The notes beneath the pieces are model-generated. The model saw nothing but the letters and a program-made list of their open reading frames with translations. It made no database searches and was not told where the DNA came from. From Anaeramoeba ignava (lineage: Eukaryota > Metamonada > Anaeramoebidae), in assembly GCA_028826165.1 (NCBI GenBank), contig JAPDFW010000085.1, positions 62,001 to 126,000 on the forward strand: 64,000 nt of DNA, read 5' to 3'. This document shows, in pieces, positions 1 to 11,580 of this stretch (positions are counted from its first letter, which is position 1; each line of letters begins with the position of its first letter). The translations under genes and the position numbers were made by a program.

Positions 1-106
1 ATATAAATATAAATATAAATATAAATATAAATATAATTATTAATATAAATATTGGATCAAATTTTGATTGATTTTTTGATTAAATTTTTCATTTGAATTT
101 AATTAC

Positions 107-429
107 CATCCTCTTTGATCTTTAATTTGAAGTTTAGCCTTTTCAGAAATAAGTAAATTAACAAAAGAAATTTTATTAAACCAACAAGAATATTGAAGAG
201 GAGTTAAACCCGAAGTTGTTTCAGGTAAATTAATATCAATACCAGAACTAATCAATATTTTGGCAACTTCTATATAATTTTTGGCAATTGAAATATGTAA
301 GGCTGTTTCTCCTGATCGACTTAATTGATTGATTTCTTTTGGATTCTTAAATTTATTTATCATTTTTTTAACTTCGTCTTCTTTTCCTTTTTCACATGAA
401 ATTAAAAATGAACTTGTTTTCTCATTCAT
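107..429 (-). CDS. Ankyrin-repeat protein, first exon only (runs off left edge)
   Basis: About 107 residues are visible from the start codon at 429. Two ankyrin units can be read (motifs SGETALHISI and SGLTPLQYSC), each followed by the usual second-helix pattern. The reading ends inside a third repeat at DQRGW. The bases there read G-GTAATT, which matches the donor site used throughout this window, and ankyrin repeats normally continue GW-TPLH at this point. I therefore read an intron donor rather than the in-frame TAA. No acceptor (TTTAG/ATAG) lies between position 106 and the window edge, so the gene continues outside. Ankyrin repeats are protein-binding scaffolds; no specific function can be assigned. 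Confidence 0.75.
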
Positions 430-768
430 TGCTTTTTTAAAACAATTTCGAAAAGTGAAAAAAAATTGAAAAGAAAAAAAAAATGAAAAAAAATTTTTTT
501 TAATTTAAAAAATTTTAATTTTTTTTTGCTTTTTTTTAAAAATTTTTCTTAAATTTTTTAATAATAATTTTTAAATACATTTAATAATTTTAAATAAGAG
601 AAATAATTCCAAATATTTAAAATTAAAAAGAAATTTGATTTTTCCAAAAATTTTTTTTTTCTTTCTTTTTTTTTTTTAAAAGAAAATAAGATTTAAAGTG
701 AAAACTTTTTCTTTTTCTTTTTCTTTTTCTTTTTCTTATTACAAAAAAAATTTTATTTAATTAATTAA
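430..768. other. AT-rich intergenic spacer
   Basis: The spacer lies between the start of the ankyrin gene and the stop of the PH-domain gene, both on the minus strand. It consists of A and T runs and a CTTTTT-type pyrimidine track near 707-735. It presumably holds the ankyrin promoter, but no specific motif stands out. Confidence 0.5.
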
Positions 769-3436
769 TTAATTCTTTTGATTTGAAATATTTGAAGGTA
801 AATAACCAGAAAAAGATAATTCAGTTTTTTTCTTTTCTAATTTTCCAGATAAAGTTGTAATATCACTTTGATTTGATTTAATTTGTCGACTTTTTTGGTG
901 TGTTTGTTGTGAAAAAAAATCCGATTGTTCATTTCTTTGTTCCTGAATAGTTTCAATATATTTTTCAAGAAGAAAAATATAAGTTTCAAGATTGATTTTT
1001 TTTGATTCCAAATATTCTCTTAAATTTTCAGTTAATTCTTCTTGTTCTTCTTTGAATTTTTCAATTTCTTCTTCAGGAATTAATTTTTCTGTAATAGATT
1101 CTATTTTGCTTTGAATATCTTTCATTAATTCATTTATAATTTTTTGGATTTCTGGATCTTCGTTTTCTTTTGAAAGTTTTTTAATTTCTGAAATTGTTAT
1201 TTGATATTCATTTATGATGTTTTTGTAATATTCTTGATATATTTCATGTTCATCAAAAAGTGATTTATTCATTCTATGGAATTCATGATAAGATAAAAAT
1301 TCAATTTCTTTTTCTTCTGGATTATTTTTAGGTTTTGTTTGTTGTTCAAATTCTGTATATTTTTGTGTGTGTCATGTAAATATTCAAAAAAATAAAAAAA
1401 TAAATATAAATAAATAAATAATACCTTGAATTTGTTGAGTTAAAAATATTAAATTATCCGATAAATTGAAAATTGTATCTTGTTGTTCATTAAATTGATC
1501 TCTAAGTTGATCATTTTCTTCCTGAAGGATATTTTGTTCATAATTTTCTTCATGATAAAATTTATTGAGTAAATGATGAAAAGAAGAAAATGGACTTTCA
1601 AAAAGAATTGAAAGATTTCTTTCGCTTTCTTTTTATTTTGTTATTTTTTTTTTCGAATTAAATTCTAAATAATTAACATTTAGTTTTTATATTAATAAAA
1701 ATATTCTTACCTTGTTTTTTAAGAGGAAATTGAGGTTGTTTTTGTTGGATTGTATTTTTCGAAACTGTATTTCTTCTTAATTTTGGGATATTTTCTGAAT
1801 TTTTAATTATATTTAAATTTAATTGATTTAGATTTTGATTTTCGATTTTCATTTTCATTTTGATTTTCATTTTGATTTTCATTTTCATTTTCAGTTTCTG
1901 AAAGTAATAAACTTGAATCATCTACTTTTGATTCTTCTTGAATATGATTTTCAGAAAATTTATCATCTTCATCAGAATCATTTGGAAATAAATTTCCACG
2001 AATATTTTGGATATTTTCTTGGTTTATTTTATTATTTCTTTTTAAATTAAGTTTAAATTTTCGATTTTCTTTTTCATTATCATCATCACCATCTTGATTT
2101 TCCAAATTAACTGCATAATTCATAAATAAAGTAGAAGGTGATTGAAATGAAATGTGTCTAAAATTTTTGGCTCTTTTAATTGTAGGATCATATCTTTTTA
2201 TTGTTTGTTGAAATCCTTGAATTATTGGTAATAATGTTTCAATCCATCGAGTTTTTTCTTTATGATTTGGAGTTATTATTAGGTAATTTTGATTTTTTGT
2301 AATAATTTCAAAACCTAAATTATGATTAGGTAATTTTTTGATTTTGATTCCTTCTTGAATTAATTTGAAAGAAGCTACTTGCTCATTTTCTTCTTGATAA
2401 ATAAAGAGGTCTGGTCCAATTAATTTAAGCCATCCTTGCCAAAAGTTTTCATTCTTTTTCCATTTATTTTTGAATTAAATTTGAATTATTTTGAATTAAA
2501 TTTGAATTAAATTTGAATTATTTTGAATTAAATTTGAATTTATTTTGAATTAATTTGAATTAAATTTGAATTAAATTTGAATTATATTTAAATTTATTTT
2601 GAATTAAATTTATTTTGAATTAAATTTATTAATTTGAATTAAATTTGAATTAAATTTATTTTGAATTAAATTTGAATTAAATTTGAATTAAATTAATTTA
2701 TTTTGAATTGAATTTATTTTGAATTAAATTTGAATTAAATTTAATTTGAATTAAATTTATTTTGAATTAAATTTATTTTGAATTAAATTAAATTTGAATT
2801 AAATTTGAGTTAAATTATTTTGATTTAAATTTGAATTATTTTGATTTAAATTTATTTTGAATTAATTTATTTTGAATTAAATTTGATTTTAAATTAAATT
2901 AAATTTAAATTAAATTTGAATTAATTTATTTTGAATTAAATTATCTACTTCGTTTTTATCTTGAATCAAAGCAACTCCAGTTGGTGTATTTCTAGATTCA
3001 TTTGGAGAATTCCTCAAAAAAGAAGCATTTTTAAGATTAGATTGAACTATCAATTCTTGAATATGTTGAATTACAAAAATCCATTCATTAAGTAAATTTT
3101 CAGAATCAAAAGCAATACTAAATAAATTATGTTGAAAATTTGTGGTAGTTTGACAACAATATTCAGATATTTCATCAGAAAAACTTTTTAAAGTTTGTAA
3201 AAGCATCAATTTTCTTTGTTCTTTTTTTATTTTCTTTTGTTTTATAATTGATAAAAATATCATCAACTCTAAATAATATTTTTATTTTTTTATTTATAAA
3301 TTTTTAAAATTAAAATGATCTTTTTCTCTCAATTTTAATTTTGAAATGAATAATTTATTTACATAATATCTGCTTTAAACCAATTATTCTCTTTTTCTTT
3401 AATCCAAATTTTTGCTGTTTTTCGTATTTGTTTTTT
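769..3436 (-). CDS. Two-PH-domain coiled-coil protein (multi-exon, 5' end unresolved)
   Basis: The exons read as: about 3430-3360 (WIKEKENNWFKAD, start of PH domain 1), 3268-2949 (rest of PH1, including a C-terminal helix with NEWIFVIQHIQ), 2453-1711 (second PH domain, from FWQGWLKLIGPDLFIYQ to TRWIETLLPIIQ, then an N/E-rich linker), 1628-1425 and 1352-769 (charged coiled coil). Donor and acceptor phases agree for the last four exons. PH domains bind phosphoinositides or proteins, so a membrane-linked scaffold is likely (inference). Two single-base frame breaks are needed for a continuous reading, one in the T run at 3185-3189 and one at 1843. The start codon was not found; an ATG at 3657 followed by small exons is possible. 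Confidence 0.65.
2454..2948 (-). repeat. Intron filled with TTTGAATTAAA-type repeats
   Basis: This intron separates the two PH domains. Its donor is GAA|GTAGAT and its acceptor AAAAAG|AAT. It is almost entirely degenerate repeats of TTTGAATTAAA and TTTATTTTGAATTAAA on the plus strand. Confidence 0.7.
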
Positions 3437-3811
3437 TTTTTATAAAAATAAAAATAAAAATAAAAATAAAAATAAATTTTGTTTTGTTTTGCTTTGTTGT
3501 ATTTTGTTTTGTTTGGTTGTTTTAAAATTTATCATTAATTTAATTTAAATTCACAAACCAAATTTTCTTCTATTTTTTTTTTTGTAATTAAAAAAAATAA
3601 AATGTTAAATTAAAAAAAAATTAAAAAAAATTTAAATTAAAAATACCTCTTAGACATTTAAAATTAAACTTTAAAATTAAAATTAAAATTATAATTAAAC
3701 TTAAATTAAAAAAAAAGATTTAAAAAAAAAAGGAAAAAAATGAAAAAAAAATTCATTTGAAAAAAAAAAATATTTAAAAAAAAAAATATTTATCCTCATT
3801 TAAATAGTTAA
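3437..3811. other. Spacer, possibly hiding the 5' exons of the PH gene
   Basis: A/T homopolymer-rich sequence with (AAAAAT)n near 3443-3474. A short ATG-TCT-AAG-AG|GTATTT on the minus strand at 3657 could be a tiny first exon, but the phases with the next exon could not be closed. Confidence 0.35.
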
Positions 3812-4729
3812 TTACCAACCAATTCTTTCCATAATAATTTGTGAATTTTTCTTTGTGTCTTCAGAAATATTTTCATTAAAAGCAATTCCAGTCAATAAAT
3901 CAGGAAGACAAAGTTGTTGAAAAATTGTCAAATTTTGTTTATTATTAACAGTAATAGAATCAATAAAAGATAAAACAGAATCAAGAAAATTAATATCAAT
4001 ATGAGATTCAAGATCCTCAACTTTTCCAATTTGGATTAATTCCTGTTCTTTTTTGTATAAATCATCAACAAATTGTCTGAGAATTTGCGTTATATTGTTT
4101 AAAAAACCAGGAAGATTTCCCATAATTTCTTGAAAAATTGTTCCGTTATTTTCATCATTTGCTAATTGAGTCAAAAAGAAAAAAGCACGATTTTTATTGT
4201 TTTGATTTCCGTTTTCAATCAATCGTGAAAAAGTGTCAAATCCATTTAATTCCATAAATAAATTTTGCCAATCAATATTATGTTGAACAAGTGCAGAAAC
4301 TGTTCCAAGTGATTTATTTTTGATTTTTTCTGTTTCTTTTGGATCTGATAAAAATGATAAAATTTTTCGAAATGCTTCTTCTTTATTTAAAAAAAATTTC
4401 TTGAATTTTGGATTATTTTTGGCACATGTTCCAATTATCCAAATTGAATTTGCTCGATTTTGTTCCACATTTGAATATAAAAATTTAATAACGGAATCAA
4501 TTCCATTAATTTTAACTAAAACTATAATGTCATTTGTTAATTTAATTTGTTAATTTAATTTGTTAATTTCATTTGTTTTGTTTTTTTTTTTACGATTTGC
4601 ATTTTCAATTTTTTCTACTATTTGTTGAAGAGTGCTTAAATATTGTGTTGTTTTTTCTGTTTCTTCATCTTTTGATAAATTTTCAATACAATTTTTTAAT
4701 TCTTTTTGTTCATCAAATGGAAAAGACAT
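3812..4729 (-). CDS. Hsp70 nucleotide-exchange factor, HspBP1/Fes1 family
   Basis: Two exons (4729-4594 and 4521-3812) sum to 846 nt and encode 281 residues, close to yeast Fes1. The protein is armadillo-like. Family hallmarks include VKINGIDSVIKFLYS, the core NRANSIWIIGTCAKNNPKF (family: AAWVIGTAVQNNPK), NKSLGTVSALVQHN and FSRLIENG. Members remodel the Hsp70 nucleotide-binding domain to release ADP. The start codon follows a T-rich tract shared with the divergent POC1 gene. The acceptor may be at 4522 or 6 nt further; both keep the frame. The 3' end reads GG-TTG-GTAATT, so a further intron cannot be excluded, but the length already fits the family. Confidence 0.8.
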
Positions 4730-5018
4730 TTGTTATTTTTTTTTTTAAAATGAAAAATGAAAAAAATGAAAACAGAAAAAAAATTTTTTTTTTGAAAGGA
4801 GAAAAAAAAAATTAGAATTCAAAATCTAACAAGGAGAAAAATAATCAAAGTCAAAATTTAACAAGAAGAAAAAAAATAAATGTCAAATTTATTTTGTTTT
4901 TTTTTTTAGATCAAAAAAAAAAGAATAAAAAATTTTTCAAACAAAAAGATCTGATCATTTTTTTCTTTTTGTTTTTTTTTGTTTTAATTTTTGTTCTCTT
5001 TTTTTTAAAATAATAAAA
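4730..5018. promoter_or_regulatory. Divergent intergenic region, Fes1-like / POC1
   Basis: A 289-nt region between two divergent start codons, made of poly-A/poly-T blocks with a repeated ACAAG(G/A)AGAAAAA element near 4828-4870. It must carry both promoters; no TATA box or initiator could be singled out. Confidence 0.5.
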
Positions 5019-6403
5019 ATGTTTAAATTAGAAAAAGAACCAGAATTGAATCAAATTTTTGAAAATGAAAAAAAGCCAATTAATGAAATAAAATTTTCAC
5101 CAAATTCAGAAATGATTGGATCAACAAGTGAAGAAGGAGTTTATATTTCTTTTATAAAAGAGAAAAAAAAGATCAATATTTTTTCCACAAAGTTTAACAT
5201 ATTCAATATCATTTTCACCAAATTCAAAGCAAATAATATCAAGTAGTAAAGATGGTTTAATATATTTTTGTGTACCAAGAGTGTAAAAATAATTAAAATT
5301 AAAATTAAAATTAAAATCAAAATTAAAATTAAAATTAAAATCAAAAATTAAAATTAAAATTAAAATTAATTTAAAGTCAAGGAAATCTTTCTCAAATAAA
5401 AGCTCATTTCTCTGCTTGTAGATCTGTTGATTTTTCTCAAACTGGTGATTCTTTTCTTTCATCTGGAAATGATAAAATGATTAAAATTTGGGATTCTCAA
5501 TCTCATAGATTTATTCAATCTTTTTCTGGTCATAAAAATTCAATTCCAACTTGTAAATTTTGTAAAGGAGATTTTCCAAATTTAATTGTAAGTGGATCTA
5601 CAGATAAAACAATTGCTCTTTGGGATTTAAGAACAAATAAAATTATCAACTCTTTTGAAAACAATAAATTTGCAATTAATTGTGTTGATTCATTCCAAAG
5701 ATTTATTGCAAGTTGTTCTGGCCAAACTATTAATATTTATGATATAAGAATGGGGAAAATAATTCAACGTTATTATCCTTCTCATAATTCACAAGTTCTT
5801 TCAGTTAATTTCCATCCTTCAGGTGAATATCTTATTTCTTCTTCACTTGATATGACTTCAAAAATTTGGGATATTGTTGAAGGTCAAGTTAAATTTACAA
5901 TTTCAGGTCATAAATCTCAAATAAATTCTTCTACTTTTTCTTTAAATGGAAAATATTTTGCTACTGCTGGTCAAGACTCAAAAATTTTATTATGGGATAC
6001 TTTAATTGATGATTCTATTATTGAAAATTTTAACCAAAAACAATTTCAAGAAAAAACTAATTTGAAAAAAAATTTTTCATTTGAGAAAAAACATTCAAAA
6101 AAATTATCCAAAAATTTATCAAAAAATAATTTAGAAAATTTTAATCAAAATCAAAATCATTTAATAACTTATTCTCAACAAAATATTCTAAATCAAGAAA
6201 ATGAAAATGAAAATGAAAATGAAAATGAAAATAATTCAATTTTATTAAAAAAAATTTATGAAAAATTAGATGGAGTTATGTCTCAACTTTCAATAATAAC
6301 TCATTCTTCAATTTTATTTGAAAAGAGATTATCTTTACTTGAAGAAAGAGTTGATAAATTAACTGAAGGATCAAATTTAAAAATGAATTTCTTATCAAAA
6401 TGA
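5019..6403 (+). CDS. POC1: Centriolar WD40 protein POC1
   Basis: Exons 5019-5282 and 5377-6403, with a short (AAAATT)n intron between. WD40 blades include SGNDKMIKIWD, SGSTDKTIALWD, SSSLDMTSKIWD and TAGQDSKILLWD. The phrases LSVNFHPSGEYLISSS and YYPSHNSQV match the POC1 signature. After an Asn-Glu linker, the C-terminal helix (YEKLDGVMSQLS to FEKRLSLLEERVDKL) corresponds to the POC1 box, which distinguishes this family from other WD40 proteins. POC1 stabilises centriole and basal-body triplets, so the organism probably builds flagella or basal bodies. The first and second blades lie in different frames. Removing one A from the 8-A run at 5163-5170 gives a continuous 429-residue protein. Confidence 0.85.
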
Positions 6404-6688
6404 TTAAAAAAAGAAAAGAAAACAAAACTGATTATTTTTTTTTTTGATTACAAAAAAACAACAAAGAAAACAAAAAAGAAAACAAAACAAAACAAAAAGA
6501 AAAACAAAAAGAAAACAAAAGAAAACAAAAAGAAAAGGGGATAAAAATAAGAAATATTAAAAAAAAAAATTATTTTTTTATTTTTTATTGATCATTTTTT
6601 TTCTTTCATTTTTTTATTTTTTAAATTCTCTTTTTATTATAATTATAAATTATTTTTTTTTAGATAAACTAAAAATACAAAAAAAAAA
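6404..6688 (+). promoter_or_regulatory. Spacer upstream of the Patched-like gene
   Basis: Contains an AAACAAAAAG-type purine repeat (about 6455-6540), then T-rich sequence leading to the ATG at 6689. Both flanking genes are on the plus strand, so it should hold one terminator and one promoter; neither is recognisable. Confidence 0.4.
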
Positions 6689-9600
6689 ATGGGTTGTATT
6701 CAAAAATTTCTTTCTTTTCAATTAGCAATAGAACATTATCTTAGCTTATTTTTCTTTTCTTTAGCAAAATTAATTTCTAAAAATCCTAAAAAAGTTATTT
6801 TTTTTTCTATTATAATTACATTAGCTTTAAGTCCAGGTAATATGATTGATAATTCAGAATCAGCAAATGATAAAATTTGGGTTCCAGAAGGTTCAGAAGC
6901 TGTTAAAAATAAAGAATTTTATATTGAAAAATTTGGAAAAGTATTTGAATCCAAAATTAATATTTAATCCAAAAATAATCTAAAATTAATCTAATAATAA
7001 TATTTAATCCAAAAATAATATTTAATTCAAAAATAATATTTAATTTATAAATAATCTAAAAATTAATTTAATAATAATATTTAATTTAAAAATAATATTT
7101 AATTCAAAAATAATATTTAATTTAAAAATAATCCAAAAATAATCTAATAATAATATTTAATTTAAAAATAATATTTAATTTAAAAATAATATTTAATTCA
7201 AAAATAATATTTAATTCATAAATAATATTTAATTTAAAAATAATATTTAATCTAAAAATAATATTTAATTCAAAAATAATATTTAATTCATAAATAATAT
7301 TTAATCCAAAAATAATCTAAAAATAATCCAAAAATAATATTTAATTTAAAAATAATATTTAATTTAAAAATAATATTTAATTTAAAAATAATATTTAATC
7401 CAAAAATAATATTTAATTTAAAAATAATCTAATAAATAATATTTAATTCAAAAATAATATTTAATCTATAAAATAATATTTAATTCTAAAATAATATTTA
7501 ATCTAAAAATAATATTTAATTTATAAATAATATTTAATTTAAAAATAATATTTAATTTAAAAATAATATTTAATTTAAAAATAATATTTAATTTAAAAAT
7601 AATATTTAATTTAAAAATAATATTTAATCCAAAAATAATATTTAATTCAAAAATAATATTTAAATAATTCAAAATATATTTAATTTATAAATAATATTTA
7701 ATTCATAAATAATATTTAATTCAAAAATAATATTTAATCTATAAATAATATTTAATCTAAAAATAATATTTAATTTATAAATAATATTTAATCTATAAAT
7801 AATATTTAATCCAAAAATAATATTTAATTTAAAAATAATATTTAATTTAAAAATAATATTTAATTCAAAAATAATATTTAATTCAAAAATAATATTTAAT
7901 TTAAAATAATATTTAATTTAAAAATAATATTTAATTTAATAAATAATAATTTAATCTATAAAAATAATATTTAATTTAAAAATAATATTTAATCTATAAA
8001 TAATATTTAATCCAAAAATAATATTTAATTTATAAATAATATTTAATCCAAAAATAATATTTAATCTATAAATAATATTTAATTTAAAAATAATATTTAA
8101 TTAATAAATAATATTTAATTTATAAATAATATTTAATCCAAAATTAATATTTAATTAATAAATAATATTTAATCCAAAAATAATATTTAATTTATAAATA
8201 ATATTTAATTTAAAAATAATATTTAATTTAAAAATAATATTTAATTCAAAAATAATATTTAATCTAAAAATAATATTTAATTTAAAAATAATATTTAATC
8301 TAAAAATAAAGCAACCAAGACCAGAATCTGTATTAATTACAGCAAATCCAGAAGGAAATGATGTTTTAACAAAAAATGTCATTTCTCAAGTTTTTGATCT
8401 TTATGAAAAAGTTCAACAAATATCTGTAAACTCAAAAGGAACTCAATACTTTTTTGATGATTTATGTATAAAAAATTATCCAGGTGCTCCTTGTTTTATC
8501 ATTGGAATTCTTGATTACTGGCAATTTAATCGGACAGAATTTGAAAAATGTGTTACAGATCAAGATGTAAAAGATATATTAAATCCAATCAATCTAACAA
8601 TCGGTTTATTTGGACCTTTGAATTTATCAACACTTGTCGGTGATTTAGATCCAATTGCTGTTACAGGAAAAGCTTTAGAAATAACATTTTATATGGAAAA
8701 TTCTGATGATCTTGTTGATATTGTTGAAGATTGGGAACAAGAATATTTAGATACAATAACAAAAAATTTATTTCCAAATATTGATTTATATGTTGAAGCA
8801 TCTGTATTTATTGACTCATTTCAAAACAAAACAAAAACAAAAACAAAAACAAAACAAAACATTAATAGATTTTTTTTTTCATTTCTTTCAAAAAAAATAA
8901 CACAAAAAAGCGTTCAGGATCAGATGAAGTTTCAAGGGTTACGAAAGAAGATTTAAAACTTGTTTTTATTAGTATTGGATTAATTTCAGCATTTGTATTA
9001 GCTTTACTTGGAAAATTTAAGAGAAGACAAACTCAATTTACATTAGCTTCATTTGGAATTTTGTCAATATTAATGGGAATTGGAGCTGGTCTTGGTTTAG
9101 GTGGTTATTTCAAAATACCAAGTCCACCAACAGTTAGTATTACTCCATTTCTTGTTCTTGGTCTTGGAGCAGATGGAATATTTATTATTTGTAAACTTTC
9201 CTTTTTTTTTAACACAAAACCAAATCCAAAATAACATTTTATTCTTCTTTTCATTTTCATTTCCATTTTATAAGTTAATTCTTTTCAAGAAATTCCTGAA
9301 AAATATCCAATTCAAACAAGATTACAAAAATCTCTTGCTCATTCAGGAGTTTCAATTACAATTTCAACATTAACAAATATTCTTGCTTTTTTTATTGGAG
9401 CTTCAAGTAAATTAATGGGAATTTCATCATTTTGTCTTTATACTGGAATATCAATAATTTTTGTTTACATTTTCCAAATGACTTTTTTTGTTGCATGTGT
9501 TGAACTTGATGCAAGAAGGAAATTAAAAGGAAGAAGAGATTGTTTTTATTGCAAGTATTCAAATAAAAATAAAAATAAAAATAAAAATAAAAATGAAAAT

Positions 9601-11223
9601 GAAAATGAAAATGAAAATGAAAATGAAAATGAAAATCAAAATCAAAATCAAAATCAAAATCAAAATCAAAATCAAAATCAAAATCAAAATCAAAATCAAA
9701 ATCAAAATCAAAATCAAAATCAAAATGAAATTGATTTAAATGAGAATGATTTAAATCAAAATGAAAATCAAAATGAAAATCAAAATGAAATTGATTTAAA
9801 TGAGAATGATTTAAATCAAAATGAAAAAAATTCAGAAATGGATTTAGAAAAGAAAAAGAATAAGAAAAAGAAAAAGAAAATTATCCATAAAGATAAATTG
9901 GTTCTATCAAAATTTTCAAGATTTATGCAATATAAATATGGGAAATTTATAACACAAAAATATGTGAAAATAATTATTTTACTCATTTTTTTTGGAGCAT
10001 TTATTGCATCAATTATTCTTTCTCGAAAACTAACACAAGATTTCAAATTTTCAGATTTATTTCCAGGTGATTCATATCTTATTCCCAAATACGATCGAGA
10101 AGATAAATATTTTTCAGAAGTTGGTATGCCAGTTAATATTATAATCAAATCAACTGATTATTCAAAACCAGAAAATCAAAACAAAACAATGGATTTACTT
10201 GAATTAGTCAGAACATCACACTTAATGAATTCACAAATTTCTCCAACTTCGTGGATGGACAGTTTTATTGATTATCTCCAAGATAAAGATCCAGTTATAT
10301 GGCAACTTGATTCTAATAAAAGACCAAATTCAACAGATGCGTTTTATGAAGATCTTTCTTGGTTTCTTGGGAATAATTCAAGATTCAAAGGAGATATAGT
10401 TTTTGCGAATGAACAACAAACTTGGATCGATGTTTCCAAAATGAAAGCAACATATGTCCCATTGAAAAATGCAGATCAAGAAGTTGATGCATTAAAATCA
10501 ACAACAGGAGTTGTGAATGACTTTAATTTCGGAGATTCATTTCCATTTGCATTTGCATATCCATTTTTTGAGCAATTTGCAGTTATCAAGAAAGAAGTTG
10601 TTCAAAATCTAATTTTGGCTGGAGCTGCTGTTTTTGTGATTTGTTTTTTTCTTTTGATACATCCAATCAATGGGATTCTAGTTTTGATCTGCTTGGCGAT
10701 GATTGATGTTGATATTCTTGGTTCAATGATTTTATGGGGAATCGATATTGATGCTGTTAGTGTTACTAATTTGGTCATGGCTGTTGGTTTGTGTATTGAT
10801 TACAGTGCTCATCTTGCTTATGCGATTATGATTTCAAAAGGTTCTAAAAATGAAAGAGTTCAATCTGGTCTCGGCATTATTGGTTCTTCTGTTATTCTTG
10901 CTGGTTTGAGTACTTTTCTTGGTATTTTAGTTCTTGCTTTTGCTAGTTCGGAAATTTTTAAAACTTTCTTTAAAATGCTTTTTACTACTATTTTAATTGG
11001 TATTTTTCATGGAATGATGTTACTTCCTGTTTTATTATCCTTTTTTGTTCCTAAATTTAGAAAGCATGATATAAAAAAAGATTCTTTAGAAAAAGAAAAA
11101 GAAATGGAAAATTTAGATGAAAATGAAAATGAAAATCAAAATCAAAATCAAAATCAAAATCAATTAGAAAATCAAAATCAAAATCAAAATCAAAATCAAA
11201 ATCAATTAGAAAATCAAAAATAG
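6689..11223 (+). CDS. Patched-like RND membrane protein with sterol-sensing domain
   Basis: Four exons (6689-6940, 8312-8803, 8911-9190, 9275-11223) sum to 2,973 nt, or 990 residues. Order: N-terminal helix, extracellular domain with KIWVPEGSEAVKN and SVLITANPEG, then a sterol-sensing-type bundle (LKLVFISIGLISAFVLALLG, TPFLVLGLGADGIFII). Next come the hallmark SGVSITISTLTNILAFFIGA, a cytoplasmic Asn-Glu/Asn-Gln insert (about 9565-9830), a second extracellular domain (FSDLFPGDSY) and the final bundle with LVMAVGLCIDYSAHLAYAI. This matches the PTCHD/NPC1 branch of RND transporters, which move or sense sterols or lipids using a cation gradient. The GADGIF and GLCIDYSAH helices carry the intramembrane acidic residues expected of the family. 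Exon 4 ends at a TAG inside an NQ tail. Confidence 0.88.
6941..8311 (+). repeat. Intron 1 of the Patched-like gene, an AATAATATTTAAT satellite
   Basis: About 1.37 kb of near-tandem AATAATATTTAAT(T/C)(C/T)A(A/T)AA units between donor AAA|GTATTT and acceptor AAAG|CAACCA. Exons on both sides join in phase 0 and give a continuous Patched domain, so this is an intron, not a gene boundary. Small ORFs with repeated LNIIFK in the opposite strand are shadows of the repeat. Confidence 0.85.
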
Positions 11224-11519
11224 AAAATGAAAATCAAAATGAAAATCAAAATCAAAATCAATTAGAAAATCAAAATGAAAATGAAAATGAAAATCAAAAT
11301 AAAAATCAAAATGAAAATCCAAATCAAAATAAAAATCAAAATGAAAATCAAAATCAAAATGAAAATGAAAATCAAATTGAAAATGAAAATGATGAATTCA
11401 TAACATACGAAATTGAAATTGAAAATCAAATTGAAAATGAAAATCAAAATCAAAATCAAATTGAAAATCAAATTGAAAATCAAAATCAAAATGAAAATGA
11501 AAATGGAAATTTAGATTGA
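11224..11519 (+). other. Out-of-frame continuation of the Patched-like NQ tail
   Basis: Directly after the TAG at 11221-11223 another frame stays open for about 99 codons with the same Asn-Gln/Glu repeat. It contains the non-repeat stretch NDEFITYEIE and ends in NGNLD-TGA. The change of frame sits at the A5 run 11216-11220, and removing two A residues would join the two. Copies of the NGNLD end recur at about 13545 and 15008, inside the duplicated RING units, which supports this being the original C-terminus. Confidence 0.6.
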
Positions 11520-11580
11520 ATTTATCATTTCAAATTTAAAAAAAAATATTCAAAAAAAAAAAAACAGGAAAAAGAATATT

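Noticed and set aside
1-60. Telomere-like ATATAA repeat at the left edge
   Set aside because: It is a short AT repeat like those in introns, has no G-rich strand, and the ankyrin gene runs through it.
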